This document shows, in pieces, positions 4,873-5,825 of a stretch of 5,825 bases of DNA. Position 1 is the stretch's first letter, and each line of letters begins with the position of its first letter. This stretch comes from an uncultured beta proteobacterium. Lineage in GTDB: Bacteria; Pseudomonadota; Gammaproteobacteria; Burkholderiales; Burkholderiaceae_B. A program made the translations under genes and the position numbers. The notes under the pieces were generated by a model, which was not told the origin of the DNA, made no database searches, and saw nothing but the letters and a program-made list of their open reading frames with translations. The stretch spans positions 1-5,825 of the forward strand of contig CAIYWO010000406.1 of NCBI GenBank assembly GCA_903929925.1. Direction: 5' to 3'.

Positions 4873-5825
4873 GTGAATAAAAGTTTGAGGGTAGTATTGG
4901 GATTGGTAATCTCGCTTGTAGGCGCCTATGCAGCACAGGCGGCGGGTATTCCGATACCTTGGACACTCGGACCCTTGTTTTGTATTGCAGCGTTCAGACT
5001 GGCTGGCGCGCCTATAGCAAGCGTCCCTCTTTTTCGTAGCGTTGGACAGTGGGTCATTGGTGTCTCATTAGGCCTGTATTTCACGGTTCACGTTGTCGGG
5101 GTATTAACGGACCACTTATTCGCCGTGATAAGTGGTTTCTTATTTGCGATTGGTCTGGCGTTTTACGGAACTTACCTATTACGCCGCTTTGCTTATGTAG
5201 ATATAAAAACTGCCTGGTTTTCATCTGCAATTGGTGGTGCAAATGAAATGACAAATCTAGCAGAGCATTATGGAGTAAGGCCAGATTTGGTAGCGAGTGC
5301 TCACAGCCTTAGGCTAATTACCGTTGTTGTAATTGTTCCTTTTGCTCTGCAATGGTTAGGTATTGCTGGAACGGATCCTTTTGTTACAGGCACAAGAGAC
5401 GTGTCTTACATTGGTTTACTCCAATTGTTTGGATTGACCGCAATAGGAGTTTTTGTTGCCACACGAATCAAGATGCCAAACGCGTGGGTATTAGGTCCGA
5501 TGTTTTTAACTATTGCGTTGACTAGTAGCGGCGTAGAGTTTTCGGCAATGCCAGACTGGTTATCAAAGATTGCGCAGTTAAGTGTTGGTTGGGGGTTAGG
5601 CGATAGGTTCCGCCCTGGCTTTTTTAAAACGGCGCCACGCTTTTTACTCGTTGTAGTCTTGTTTACAGCCTCTTCGCTTTTATTAGCCCTTGGTTTTGCT
5701 AGTGCGTTGCATGTGTTCTCGGGTATGCCAACCGTTGCGCTGATGTTAGGCGTGGCGCCTGGCGGTATTGCAGAAATGGCAATTACTGCAAAGGTATTGC
5801 AACTCGGTGTGCCGTTAGTAACAGC
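4873..5825 (+). CDS. abrB: AbrB-family integral membrane protein (PF05145), 3' end cut by the window
   Basis: The frame is open from GTG at 4873 to the window edge: 317 codons of an expected roughly 350. An in-frame TAA at 4843-4845 lies upstream, and GTG is the first usable start after it (the next is TTG at 4885); no good ribosome site is visible. The product is very hydrophobic, with about nine or ten likely membrane segments. It shows the internal duplication typical of this family: PWTLGP at 29-34 with IGGANEM at 120-126 in the first half, AWVLGP at 204-209 with APGGIAEM at 295-302 in the second. Family members are often labelled 'ammonia monooxygenase' or 'AbrB regulator'; both labels are misleading. 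It is not a subunit of AMO, and it is unrelated to the Bacillus DNA-binding AbrB. E. coli AbrB was named for an effect on aidB expression. The fold suggests a transporter, substrate unknown. Confidence 0.88.
   Translation, partial: MNKSLRVVLGLVISLVGAYAAQAAGIPIPWTLGPLFCIAAFRLAGAPIASVPLFRSVGQWVIGVSLGLYFTVHVVGVLTDHLFAVISGFLFAIGLAFYGTYLLRRFAYVDIKTAWFSSAIGGANEMTNLAEHYGVRPDLVASAHSLRLITVVVIVPFALQWLGIAGTDPFVTGTRDVSYIGLLQLFGLTAIGVFVATRIKMPNAWVLGPMFLTIALTSSGVEFSAMPDWLSKIAQLSVGWGLGDRFRPGFFKTAPRFLLVVVLFTASSLLLALGFASALHVFSGMPTVALMLGVAPGGIAEMAITAKVLQLGVPLVT

Noticed and set aside
5049..5246. Plus-strand 65-codon frame starting MGHWCLIRP
   Set aside because: It overlaps the AbrB-family gene in another frame, and the AbrB frame carries clear family motifs on both sides of it.

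Overview
The window looks like the edge of the replication-origin neighbourhood of a betaproteobacterial chromosome. Left to right it holds: the last 27 codons of yidD; yidC (membrane protein insertase); mnmE (tRNA-modifying GTPase); a 409-bp gene-free AT-rich stretch; a PLP aminotransferase of the YbdL (methionine aminotransferase) type on the minus strand; and the first 317 codons of an AbrB-family membrane protein that runs off the right end. The order yidD-yidC-mnmE is the back half of the conserved bacterial cluster rpmH-rnpA-yidD-yidC-mnmE. The YidC sequence (start MDIRRTILLMIFS, Pro/Ala/Thr-rich linker, lysine in the TM2 position where E. coli has arginine) fits Burkholderiales, perhaps Alcaligenaceae. 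That placement rests on remembered sequences, not on a search. G+C is moderate and uneven by hand count: about 58% in the 5' part of yidC, 50% in mnmE, 45-47% in the two right-hand genes and 33% in the gap.

The most interesting part is the gap at 3227-3635. It lies between the 3' ends of two convergent genes, so it needs no promoter for either. It carries a cluster of DnaA-box-like 9-mers, including one perfect TTATCCACA (3505-3513) and a TTATGCACA on the minus strand (3351-3359). Next to the perfect box is a very AT-rich tract (3530-3564) with a TATATATATA run and tandem AAAT tetrads. This is the layout of a chromosomal origin: a DnaA box array beside a duplex unwinding element. Hand counts of G and C on the plus strand support it. 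The skew (G-C)/(G+C) is about -0.14 in 181-660, near zero (+0.02) in mnmE, +0.11 across the minus-strand aminotransferase and +0.15 in 4861-5460. It becomes positive to the right of the gap whichever way the gene points. I call this a probable oriC, not a proven one.

Functional links: YidD and YidC act together in inserting inner-membrane proteins. MnmE modifies wobble uridines together with MnmG, whose gene lies beside mnmE and the origin in many proteobacteria but is not in this window. The aminotransferase and the AbrB-family gene are divergently transcribed from a 67-bp gap and have no obvious link to the left-hand cluster. I found no tRNA, rRNA, CRISPR array, insertion sequence or phage gene.
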